The notes beneath the pieces are model-generated. The model had not been told where the DNA came from, did no database searches, and was given only the letters and a program-made list of their open reading frames with translations. A DNA stretch of 46,316 bases from Sphingobacteriia bacterium (GTDB lineage Bacteria; Bacteroidota; Bacteroidia; Bacteroidales; TTA-H9). The position numbers were made by a program, and so were the translations under genes. The stretch's first letter is position 1, and each line of letters starts with the position of its first letter. Of this stretch, positions 8,738 to 16,245 are shown piece after piece. Location of the stretch: assembly GCA_021286705.1 (NCBI GenBank), contig JAJTBW010000006.1, positions 1-46,316 of the forward strand. The letters run 5' to 3'.

Positions 8738-10036
8738 TTAGTCGATTTCTGTTGCTCTGGTTACTAAAAGCTTATCTACACGGCTCCCATCCATATCGAT
8801 AACCTCGAATTGAAATCCGTTGTAGGTAAACTTGTCAGTCTCTGATGGGACTTTTCCTAAGAGATGCATAGCCATTCCACCCATTGTGTTAAATCCACTC
8901 TCTTCAATATCATCAAACTTAACGATATTCATGGCCTCCATGAAATCATTAATGTGCATTGAGCCGTTAACCAGCATCGAACCATCTTCACGTTTTGTTA
9001 TGATATCATTAGCCTCTTCGGATTCTTCGGGTATCTCACCCAGAATGGTTTCTGTAAGATCATGAAGAGTTAGGATGCCCTCAACGCCACCATACTCTGA
9101 TATGACGATTCCAAAGTTCTTTTTGTTCTCACGAAAAAGTTCAAGTGCTTTTTGGGCTGTCAAGTTTTCAGGAAGATAAAGGGGTGACTTAGCAACTTCA
9201 GTAAGATCAGCACTTGAGATATGACCCTTGTAAACTATTTTAAGCAGATCTTTAACCGCAATTGTACCGATCACATTTTCTATATCTTCTTTACAAAGAA
9301 GGTATTTTGAGTGATTCTCTGTCTCAATCTTATCAATAATCTGATTTATAGAGTCGCTAAGTTCGATATAGGATATTTTTTTTCGATGGGTCATTAATTC
9401 GTGTACACGTGTCTCACCGAATCTAAAAACCTCCTTAATCATTTGTGTCTCATCTTCATCAATGACACCTTGCTCACTGCTCTGTTTGATTATCTGACGG
9501 ATCTCTTCTTCAGTCATAAACCTGGTCTCATTCGTCTTTATCCCAAGTATCCTGTTAATAATCTTGGTTGAAGAGGTCAGGATCCATACAAAAGGGTAAA
9601 CTACTATGGTAACTCCTGACATGACCGGAGATAGTGTAATAGCAATCCTTTCCGGTGAACTTAATGCAATAGATTTTGGAACCAACTCACCTATAACCAA
9701 CGATAAGTAGGTAATAGCACCTACAACCGTAATAAATGCAAGGTCTTGAGCATAAGGAGCCAGGATGGATATCGAGTTAAATAGAGGCACCACTGATGCT
9801 GAAAGTGCAATCCCACCATAGGCACCGGATATTATTCCTATCAGGGTGATTCCAACTTGAATAGTTGAAAGCATTTTCTCGGGCTCCTTAAGTATGCTAA
9901 GTACCCGGCTTGCTCTATTTGAGCCACTTTGACTCATGGTTTCGAGTTTAGCAGTAGATGCGGATACAAGAGCCATCTCATACATTGAGAAAAGGCCGTT
10001 TATTAAAAGAAGTATAAGGATGAATAAGAGTTCCAT
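8738..10036 (-). CDS. CNNM/CorC-type membrane protein with CBS domains (HlyC/CorC family)
   Basis: 432 residues in the usual order: a DUF21 (CNNM) transmembrane domain with about four hydrophobic segments in the first 150 residues, a linker with the acidic T-E-E-E-I-R-Q-I motif typical of the family, a CBS pair (about 205-325), and a C-terminal CorC_HlyC domain (about 345-425). Family members are implicated in magnesium or other divalent-ion transport or efflux, and some carry the old name hemolysin. CBS domains suggest nucleotide sensing. The gene is a single leftward unit, convergent with the AhpD-like gene (49-nt gap). Ion specificity cannot be read from the sequence. Confidence 0.9.
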   Translation of the reverse strand: MELLFILILLLINGLFSMYEMALVSASTAKLETMSQSGSNRASRVLSILKEPEKMLSTIQVGITLIGIISGAYGGIALSASVVPLFNSISILAPYAQDLAFITVVGAITYLSLVIGELVPKSIALSSPERIAITLSPVMSGVTIVVYPFVWILTSSTKIINRILGIKTNETRFMTEEEIRQIIKQSSEQGVIDEDETQMIKEVFRFGETRVHELMTHRKKISYIELSDSINQIIDKIETENHSKYLLCKEDIENVIGTIAVKDLLKIVYKGHISSADLTEVAKSPLYLPENLTAQKALELFRENKKNFGIVISEYGGVEGILTLHDLTETILGEIPEESEEANDIITKREDGSMLVNGSMHINDFMEAMNIVKFDDIEESGFNTMGGMAMHLLGKVPSETDKFTYNGFQFEVIDMDGSRVDKLLVTRATEID

Positions 10037-10130
10037 TACGGGTATTGATCTTTATGATCTATATAAAGGCTATCAGGGTAAATGTGATTAAGTATTTTGA
10101 ATCTTTGTTGTTGCTTGCCAGTTCATAAGA

Positions 10131-10475
10131 TTAACTCGTAAACGCTTTACGAAGTTTTAGTAGTTTATCACGAACCTGTTGCAGTCGTGAGACCACCTGG
10201 CTATTTCTGTCGAAGATAGTGTTCTTGTTTTTTATTTTTTCGGCTGCGCCGGTAATTGTAAAACCTTGTCTTCTTATGAGATCTTGTAGCATCTTTAGCT
10301 TACCAATATCCTCCATGGTATAATATCTGACAGCCCGGTTATTCCTTCTGGGATTGACTATTTTGGTCTCTTTTTCCCAGAATCTTAACGTGCTGGCATT
10401 CTCCCCTAGCTGTTCTGCTACTTCATGTATTGACCAGTAGAGTTTTTCTTTTTCTCCTGCGATATAACTAGGCAT
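10131..10475 (-). CDS. MerR family transcriptional regulator
   Basis: A 114-residue protein with a MerR-type winged helix from about residue 12: YWSIHEVAEQLGENASTLRF (HTH), a W-E-K-E turn, then RRNNRAVRYYT (wing) and a dimerisation helix. It is short, with little beyond the DNA-binding domain and helix, so no effector domain is present. It follows the M23 peptidase gene by 8 nt and is almost certainly in its operon. The same pairing of an M23 peptidase with a small MerR protein, near alaS, is common in Bacteroidota to my recollection. Targets are unknown. Confidence 0.88.
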   Translation of the reverse strand: MPSYIAGEKEKLYWSIHEVAEQLGENASTLRFWEKETKIVNPRRNNRAVRYYTMEDIGKLKMLQDLIRRQGFTITGAAEKIKNKNTIFDRNSQVVSRLQQVRDKLLKLRKAFTS

Positions 10476-10483
10476 AATGGCTA

Positions 10484-11458
10484 TTATTTCTCTCTCTCAA
10501 AATTGGGTGATTGTGAGACGAGCTCTTGGTAATCGGCAGGTTTCATATCATTAAAGAAGTAGAATACGGGATTGACCTTCCTGCCATTGTAGTTAACCTC
10601 ATAATGCAGATGTGGTCCTGTACTTAAACCAGTATTTCCAACTTGCCCGATGGTTTCACCTCTTTTAACCATCTGTCCCGGTTTAACATTAAAGTTATTC
10701 AGGTGGGCATATACCGTTCTATATCCGAATCCATGATCAATGATTACCTTCTTTCCATATCCATCACGAATATCTCTTGCTGCTTCTATAACTTTTCCAT
10801 CACCGGTTGCATAAACAGGTGTTCCTATAGCAGCCGTAAAATCTAAGCCTTCATGAAAGATTCTGGTCTTAAAGATGGGATGAATACGATATCCGAAATA
10901 AGAAGAAATATACTTTAGGTATCTATTACTGATAGGTTGGATAGCCGGTATGTTGGTTAAAAGCTTGTCTTTTTGCTTAACTAATTTGTATAGCTCATCA
11001 AATGACCGTGATTGGGCATATAACCTTCCTGCAATTTTATCAAGCTTCTTAGTGGTGTTGATCAGAAGGTCACTGTTTTTATAGCCTTCAAGCCTCGCAT
11101 ATCTGTCAACTCCGCCAATCCCTGCATTGCGTATATTACTGGGAACCGGCTCGGCTTCAAAGATCATCCGATACATGTTATCGTCTCTTTTCTCAATGTC
11201 TGTGAGCACTTTGTTCATCTGCTCCATGCGGTCATTCAAGATCTGATACTGTAACTTTACCTCAGCTAAATCACGTTTCAGCCCCTTTTCACGCGGTGAT
11301 GGGAAGAAGTAGAACATTACGGTAACTGCTACAGCAGAAAAGACCAATCCGGAAGTTAAGAATGCTAATAATTTACGGATACGATCTCTTAGCCTTACCT
11401 GAATTATTTCATAAGTTAAAGAGATAGGATTAAACTGGTATCGGTGTTTCTTAGCCAT
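10484..11458 (-). CDS. M23 family metallopeptidase (peptidoglycan endopeptidase), membrane-anchored
   Basis: 324 residues: a basic cytoplasmic N terminus, one transmembrane helix (about 36-56), a coiled-coil linker (about 65-165), then a LytM/M23 domain (about 200-310). The zinc ligands are visible: HEGLDF (His and Asp), then AHL and PHLHYE (catalytic and ligand His), framed by GTPVYATGDGKV and KPGQMVKRGETIGQVGNTG. The active site is complete, so it is probably an active endopeptidase cutting peptide cross-links in the periplasm, not a degenerate activator. It starts the leftward operon with the MerR gene and diverges from alaS across an inverted repeat. Confidence 0.92.
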   Translation of the reverse strand: MAKKHRYQFNPISLTYEIIQVRLRDRIRKLLAFLTSGLVFSAVAVTVMFYFFPSPREKGLKRDLAEVKLQYQILNDRMEQMNKVLTDIEKRDDNMYRMIFEAEPVPSNIRNAGIGGVDRYARLEGYKNSDLLINTTKKLDKIAGRLYAQSRSFDELYKLVKQKDKLLTNIPAIQPISNRYLKYISSYFGYRIHPIFKTRIFHEGLDFTAAIGTPVYATGDGKVIEAARDIRDGYGKKVIIDHGFGYRTVYAHLNNFNVKPGQMVKRGETIGQVGNTGLSTGPHLHYEVNYNGRKVNPVFYFFNDMKPADYQELVSQSPNFEREK

Positions 11459-11520
11459 TATTATTACTTACGTGTCGACAATTTTTTTGAGTTAAGGTGC
11501 TAATAAGGTTTGCCTGATTC

Positions 11521-11549
11521 GCAAAATTAATGAAATCGATTAATTTTGC
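11521..11549. promoter_or_regulatory. Perfect inverted repeat with divergent -7-like boxes between M23 gene and alaS
   Basis: GCAAAATTAAT at 11521-11531 is repeated in perfect inverted form, ATTAATTTTGC, at 11539-11549, separated by 7 nt. Each arm contains TAATTTTG in its own outward direction, matching TAnnTTTG. It may hold overlapping divergent promoters or an operator; no -33 box is seen at normal spacing. Confidence 0.5.
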
Positions 11550-11622
11550 AAGTTTTTACGACTATTGCCTAACCGCAAATAGCTTGATTCTTGAAAATCT
11601 AAGATAAATAAATATTTGCCCA

Positions 11623-14250
11623 ATGACTTCAGCACAAATTCGTCAAACCTTTTTGGATTTCTTTGCCTCCAAACAACATGCCATAGTTGCCTCTGCACCT
11701 ATGGTAATCAAAAATGATCCCACTTTGATGTTTACCAATGCGGGAATGAATCAGTTCAAAGACATCTTTTTGGGTAATGTAGAAAGGAAATACCCCAGAG
11801 TAGCCGATACGCAAAAGTGTTTGCGTGTCTCTGGGAAACATAATGACCTGGAAGAGGTTGGCCATGATACCTATCATCATACGATGTTTGAGATGCTTGG
11901 TAACTGGTCTTTTGGCGATTACTTCAAACAGGAGGCTATATCATGGGCCTGGGAGCTTTTAACTGAGGTCTATAAGCTGGATAAATCTCGTCTCTATGTG
12001 ACTATATTTGGTGGTGATCCCGCCGATAATATGCCTGTCGATGAAGAGGCTCGTGGGTTCTGGAGAAAACATATTTCAGATGACCGTATCCTGTTAGGTA
12101 GCAAAAAAGATAACTTCTGGGAGATGGGAGATACTGGCCCCTGTGGACCATGTTCTGAGATTCATGTCGATCTTCGTACTGATGAAGAGATTAGTCAGCT
12201 TCCGGGTAAAGATATGGTTAATATGGGCCACCCTCAGGTAGTTGAGATTTGGAATCTGGTATTTATTCAATATAATAGGATGGCTGACGGTTCGCTTCAG
12301 AAGCTTCCTGCTAGCCATGTCGATACTGGTATGGGCTTTGAACGTCTCTGTATGGCTCTTCAAGGCAAGAGATCTAACTATGATACCGATGTTTTTCAGC
12401 CTATGATTCAGGAGATAGCCCGAATCAGCGGTCACACTTACGGAAATGAAGAAAAGGCGGATATTGCTATGAGAGTTATTGCCGACCATGTTCGCGCTAT
12501 CTCTTTTGCTATCGCTGACGGACAACTTCCCTCCAATGTTAAGGCTGGTTATGTAATCCGTCGTATCCTTCGTAGGGCTGTCAGATATGGCTTTACCTTC
12601 CTTGGTTTAAAAGATCCTTTCATTAACAGGCTGCTTCCGGTTTTAGTTGGTCAAATGGGGCCTTTCTTCCCTGAGTTGGTCTCTCAGCGAGAGCTAATTA
12701 CCCGTGTGATTACGGAAGAGGAGACCAATTTCCTTAAGACCTTAGCAACAGGAATTCAAAAATTCAACCATTTCGTGGCTGACGGTGGAGAAACGAAAGT
12801 GGTTAATGGTCAGTTTGCTTTTGAACTCTTTGACACATTTGGTTTTCCGGTTGACCTAACACAGTTGATGGCTCGTGAGCAGGGCTGGGATGTTGATATG
12901 GAAAGCTTCTCACGTCTCCTCCTTGAACAAAAGGAGAGATCAAGACAGGCTGCCTCAAAGGATAATGACGACTGGGTAATGGTTGGTCAAGAGGCTAACT
13001 CAACTCTTTTCTTGGGGTATGATACGTTAGAAGCCGATTGTGAGGTGATAAAATATCGCCGTGTTAAAACTGCTAAGAAGACTTACTACCAGATCGTTTT
13101 AAATCAAACTCCGTTCTATGCAGAATCGGGTGGACAACTTGGTGATAGTGGTTCGTTGGTGTCTGACTCAGGTGAAGTAATAGTAGTTGAAGATACCGTT
13201 AAGGAAAACAATCTAGTAGTTCATATTGTCCCTTCACTTCCATCTGATCCCTCAGCCACTTTTACCGCCCGTGTAGATGCTGAGAAGCGTCGTCTGACAG
13301 CAAATAACCATAGTGCAACTCACCTGCTACATGCTGCTCTAAGATCGGTTTTGGGTACACATGTCGAACAAAAGGGCTCACTGGTAGATTCAGAAAGATT
13401 GCGTTTCGACTTCGCCCACTTCTCAAAGATGACTGATGAGGAGATTACTGCTGTTGAAGATATCGTGAATCGTAAGATTCGTGAGAATATCGCCTTGGGC
13501 GAGTATCGTGACCTTCCAATCGAGAAGGCAAAAGAGATGGGTGCCATGGCTCTATTTGGTGAGAAGTACGGCGATTTTGTTCGTGTCATTACTTTTGATC
13601 CAAATTATTCAATCGAGCTTTGTGGTGGTACACACGTACACTCAACCGGTCAGATAGGTCTCTTTAAGTTAGTTTCAGAGAGTGCTATTGCTGCAGGTGT
13701 AAGGCGTATTGAGGCAATAACTGCTGATACTGCATTGGCGTTCTATAATAAACAACTTGAGCTAATTGATCAGATAAAGTTGTTGGTTAAGAATCCGGTT
13801 GATGTCATAAGAGGTGTGAATAATCTGATTGAGGAGAATGCTAAACTGTCAAAAGAGGTAGAAGAGCTGCGCAGACTAAGAGTTCTGGCAATGAAAGATG
13901 AGCTTAAGTCAAAGATTATCTCTGGTAATGGATCAAACGTTCTTGTTGTCAGGATTGATGGTGATGCTTCTGCTGCCAAGGAGTTAGCCTTCGCACTTAA
14001 AGCCGAGATAAGCAATTTTATTGGACTCTTTGGCTATGTAGCTGATGGCAAACCAGGATTGACCCTCATTATAGATGAGGAAGTTGCTAAAGTTAAGCAG
14101 CTAAATGCAGGTCAGATGGTTAAAGATCTTGCCAAAGAGATCAGAGGCGGTGGTGGAGGGCAACCTTTCTTTGCTACCGCAGGTGGCTCACTTCCCGATG
14201 GACTGAGCACTGCTCTGGATAAAGGTCAACAGCTGCTTTCATCACTGTAG
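11623..14250 (+). CDS. alaS: Alanyl-tRNA synthetase
   Basis: An 875-residue class II synthetase charging tRNA-Ala in the cytoplasm. The N terminus (TSAQIRQTFLDFFASKQHAI) and the FTNAGMNQFKDIFLG, HDTYHHTMFEMLGNWSFGDY and GDTGPCGPCSEI blocks belong to the aminoacylation core. The editing domain is intact: NNHSATHLLHAAL carries the HxxxH pair, and IELCGGTHV the Cys and His ligands. A C-Ala domain ends in a glycine-rich G-G-G-G-G-Q-P-F-F-A-T-A-G-G segment. The length is normal for the family. The gene is preceded by the inverted repeat and followed by a strong terminator, so it is probably monocistronic. Confidence 0.98.
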   Translation: MTSAQIRQTFLDFFASKQHAIVASAPMVIKNDPTLMFTNAGMNQFKDIFLGNVERKYPRVADTQKCLRVSGKHNDLEEVGHDTYHHTMFEMLGNWSFGDYFKQEAISWAWELLTEVYKLDKSRLYVTIFGGDPADNMPVDEEARGFWRKHISDDRILLGSKKDNFWEMGDTGPCGPCSEIHVDLRTDEEISQLPGKDMVNMGHPQVVEIWNLVFIQYNRMADGSLQKLPASHVDTGMGFERLCMALQGKRSNYDTDVFQPMIQEIARISGHTYGNEEKADIAMRVIADHVRAISFAIADGQLPSNVKAGYVIRRILRRAVRYGFTFLGLKDPFINRLLPVLVGQMGPFFPELVSQRELITRVITEEETNFLKTLATGIQKFNHFVADGGETKVVNGQFAFELFDTFGFPVDLTQLMAREQGWDVDMESFSRLLLEQKERSRQAASKDNDDWVMVGQEANSTLFLGYDTLEADCEVIKYRRVKTAKKTYYQIVLNQTPFYAESGGQLGDSGSLVSDSGEVIVVEDTVKENNLVVHIVPSLPSDPSATFTARVDAEKRRLTANNHSATHLLHAALRSVLGTHVEQKGSLVDSERLRFDFAHFSKMTDEEITAVEDIVNRKIRENIALGEYRDLPIEKAKEMGAMALFGEKYGDFVRVITFDPNYSIELCGGTHVHSTGQIGLFKLVSESAIAAGVRRIEAITADTALAFYNKQLELIDQIKLLVKNPVDVIRGVNNLIEENAKLSKEVEELRRLRVLAMKDELKSKIISGNGSNVLVVRIDGDASAAKELAFALKAEISNFIGLFGYVADGKPGLTLIIDEEVAKVKQLNAGQMVKDLAKEIRGGGGGQPFFATAGGSLPDGLSTALDKGQQLLSSL

Positions 14251-14278
14251 AGCCTTTGGAATTCAACTAATACTTATA

Positions 14279-14316
14279 ACAGAGCTACTCATTAGGGTAG
14301 CTCTGTTTGTTTTTGT
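14279..14316 (+). terminator. Intrinsic terminator of alaS
   Basis: A perfect 10-bp stem (ACAGAGCTAC/GTAGCTCTGT) with an 8-nt loop is followed by TTGTTTTTG, about 28 nt after the alaS stop. Confidence 0.9.
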
Positions 14317-14640
14317 TCAAATAGTTACTGGCTTCTGGCTATTGGCATCTAGCTGTTAACATCTCGTATCTGGCTACTAGCATCTGGCCAATCTTGAATT
14401 CTTGAATTTTGAATTCAAATCCTTCCTGCCAGAAGCTAGTAGTTAATCTTTGAATCTTGAATCTCTCCTATCAGCCACAAATAATCATGCTTTCAATTCT
14501 CTGATATTCAGTATCTCTAGAGTATCCCTCTTATATCCCTCTTATATCTCTCTTATGACGCTCTTATGTTCTCTTATGTTTCTCTTATATCTCAACTCTC
14601 TCAACTCTCTCTCGACTCTCTCTCTTTATCCACTATATTT

Positions 14641-14757
14641 CTTCTCAATATCCCCTCCCTATCCTCTACCTATAGAGTTCTAATCTTACACGAGTTTATA
14701 GGGAGAGGATAGGGAGAGGCATAAGAGGGGAACAGGAGAGGAAGACAAGAGGAACTG
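14641..14757. repeat. Dispersed hairpin element, copy 1
   Basis: A pyrimidine-rich left arm (14654-14674) is nearly complementary to a purine-rich right arm (14697-14719), giving a stem of about 20 bp with one mismatch and a 2-nt bulge. The first 60 nt align without gaps to 42010-42069, and the right flank (CATAAGAGG, then GAACAGG) also recurs there. This copy has two 11-nt units of TAGGGAGAGGA; the other copy has nine. Confidence 0.75.
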
Positions 14758-14763
14758 GAATAC

Positions 14764-14820
14764 AGTGGTTTCGACTTCGCTCAACCGCCGGGATGATACT
14801 GTGGTTTCGACTACGCTGGC
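14764..14820. repeat. Two copies of a GTGGTTTCGACT-type intergenic motif
   Basis: GTGGTTTCGACTTCGCTCAA begins near 14764 and a truncated second copy, GTGGTTTCGACTACGCT, near 14801. Motifs of this form are frequent between genes in Bacteroidota genomes, from memory. Function unknown. Confidence 0.55.
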
Positions 14821-14974
14821 AATTTCGGATGCAACAGAGCGATTTGTCTACGAGAATTGACAATTCATCTTAAAATTAATCCAATTCGTCGGTTTTTTTT
14901 CCCGTAGTAGTTGTGTCCTAATAATTTTGGTACAGTTTTTTAAATCAGATCACATATAAGTAAATTCAGTTATC

Positions 14975-15373
14975 ATGGAAATAAAAAATGTTGATAAACA
15001 AGCACTATCAGTTATTGGGATTACATTAAAGACCAGTTTTTCTAATGATAGGAATAAATCTGAGATTCCTTCATTTTTTCATAAAATTTTGAAGGAAGGG
15101 ATGTTAGATGAGGTTCCTGATCGTTTAAATTTAAATCAACTTTGTGTTTTTGAAATGAAGAAGGGTGTCCCTGATTTTAATTATACGATGGGCGTTGAGG
15201 TTATGGAGAACTAAATTTATGTTCCTACTGGAGCTCCTGCGTTTATATATTATGATAAAGAGTTTTTTGATGTTTTTAATTCCAGTGGGTATGATTGGAA
15301 TCCAATGGCAACAATATATGTACCGGTGAAAGCTTTATTAATTAAACGATTATTTAGTTTTTTCAAATCATAA
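14975..15373 (+). pseudogene. Broken GyrI-like/effector-binding domain gene
   Basis: The intact part (79 codons) starts at ATG 14975 and carries an N-terminal half resembling GyrI-like or integron-associated effector-binding domains (an A-L-S-V-I-G-I strand, then N-Y-T-M-G-V-E-V). A TAA at 15212-15214 interrupts it. In the same frame the next 52 codons, to TAA at 15371, read as a plausible remainder with V-P-T-G-A-P-A-F, FNSSGYDWNP and an I-Y-V-P-V-K end, the kind of C-terminal strand these domains have. The middle of the fold seems too short, so a deletion as well as the stop is likely. A real gene split into two short proteins is possible but less likely. These domains bind small hydrophobic ligands. 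Confidence 0.65.
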
Positions 15374-15413
15374 AGACGCAATGAATCAAATGGGGGGAAT
15401 TGCGTCTTTATGA
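15368..15413. terminator. Bidirectional hairpin terminator between convergent genes
   Basis: A perfect 15-bp stem (TCATAAAGACGCAAT/ATTGCGTCTTTATGA) encloses a 16-nt loop. It overlaps the end of the broken gene and lies 10 nt past the stop of the leftward SDR gene. A T-rich tail is present on the plus side. Confidence 0.8.
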
Positions 15414-15422
15414 TTTCATTTA

Positions 15423-16178
15423 TTAACCTCTGTGGATACGTGTTGCACCTGCTTGTGCAGTTGGTGTAATCATAATGTATTCTATATTGACTTGAGGAGG
15501 TCTATTTAGGGCAAAGAGAATAGTATCGGCTATATCATCTGCGTAAAGTGGAACAAAGCCTTGGTAGACATTGTCGGCTTTTAATTTGTCTCCTTTGAAT
15601 CTGACGGTGCTAAACTCGGTGTCAACAGCTCCCGGCGCTATATCGGTTACTCTTACACCGGTACCAGCAAGATCGAGTCTCATCGATTTACTGACCATCT
15701 TAACGAATGCTTTGGTGCCACAGTAGACAGAGCCACCCTCATAGGCCTCTATCCCGGCGATAGAGCTGATATTTATAATATGTCCTTTTGTTTTTTTAAG
15801 AAATGGAATAATCAATTGTGCGACTCTGGTAAATGCTTTGACATTTACATCAATCATGGTGTTGAAGTCAGCCCAGTCGTAGTCTTCAATTGAGTCTTTT
15901 CCAAGTGCCAGTCCTGCGTTGTTTATTGCGATGTCTATTGAAAGATCTTCAAGCTTTTTAAACAGGGTATTTAGTCGTGGAATGTCGGTTACATCGAGGG
16001 CAAAGCAAAGAACTTCGACTTCATGTTTCTTTTCTAGTTCTTCTTTAATCTGATGAAGTTTATCTTTTCTTCGGGCAATCAGTATGAGATTATGATTAGT
16101 CTCAGCCAGTTTTCTTGCGACGGCAGCCCCGATGCCTGAAGAGGCACCTGTAATGAGGGCGTATGTTTTAGTGTTCAT
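15423..16178 (-). CDS. SDR family oxidoreductase (YdfG-like)
   Basis: A 251-residue classical short-chain dehydrogenase. It has the TGASSGIGAA nucleotide-binding motif near residues 10-19, basic residues after the second strand (ARRKDK) that suggest NADP(H), the NNAGLALG motif near 88, the catalytic Ser in NISSIAG and YCGTK (Tyr and Lys) near 150. The APGAVDTEFS segment fits the group that includes the 3-hydroxy acid dehydrogenase YdfG. The exact substrate is not readable. It follows the S9 peptidase gene on the same strand by 67 nt, with a hairpin in between, so it may be transcribed separately. Confidence 0.9.
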   Translation of the reverse strand: MNTKTYALITGASSGIGAAVARKLAETNHNLILIARRKDKLHQIKEELEKKHEVEVLCFALDVTDIPRLNTLFKKLEDLSIDIAINNAGLALGKDSIEDYDWADFNTMIDVNVKAFTRVAQLIIPFLKKTKGHIINISSIAGIEAYEGGSVYCGTKAFVKMVSKSMRLDLAGTGVRVTDIAPGAVDTEFSTVRFKGDKLKADNVYQGFVPLYADDIADTILFALNRPPQVNIEYIMITPTAQAGATRIHRG

Positions 16179-16203
16179 GATGATTGAAAGTTATAGAGAA
16201 ACC

Positions 16204-16225
16204 GCTCTATCGAGGATGATAGAGC
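16204..16225 (-). terminator. Hairpin between S9 peptidase and SDR genes
   Basis: An 8-bp perfect stem (GCTCTATC/GATAGAGC, 6-nt loop) lies 20 nt after the S9 stop. The following sequence is only weakly T-rich, so termination would be partial. Confidence 0.45.
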
Positions 16226-16245
16226 AGTTATGGATTTTTGATAGG

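Larger units (their letters stand above)
14317..14974. other. Repeat-rich intergenic region without a credible gene
   Basis: These 658 nt hold short imperfect repeats (CTGGC, GAATC-type, a GCTTCTGGC inverted pair near 14332 and 14425), then a pyrimidine-rich stretch of CTCTTATxT units (about 14515-14600), a dispersed hairpin element at 14641-14757, and two copies of a GTGGTTTCGACT motif. The 77-codon frame at 14450-14683 is low-complexity translation of the pyrimidine tract and is not a gene. Confidence 0.7.

Noticed and set aside
14450..14683. 77-codon ORF rich in Ser and Leu
   Set aside because: Translation of a pyrimidine-rich repeat tract; low complexity.
14641..14757. Insertion sequence or transposon end
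   Set aside because: No transposase, no terminal repeats with target duplication visible; a short hairpin element fits better.
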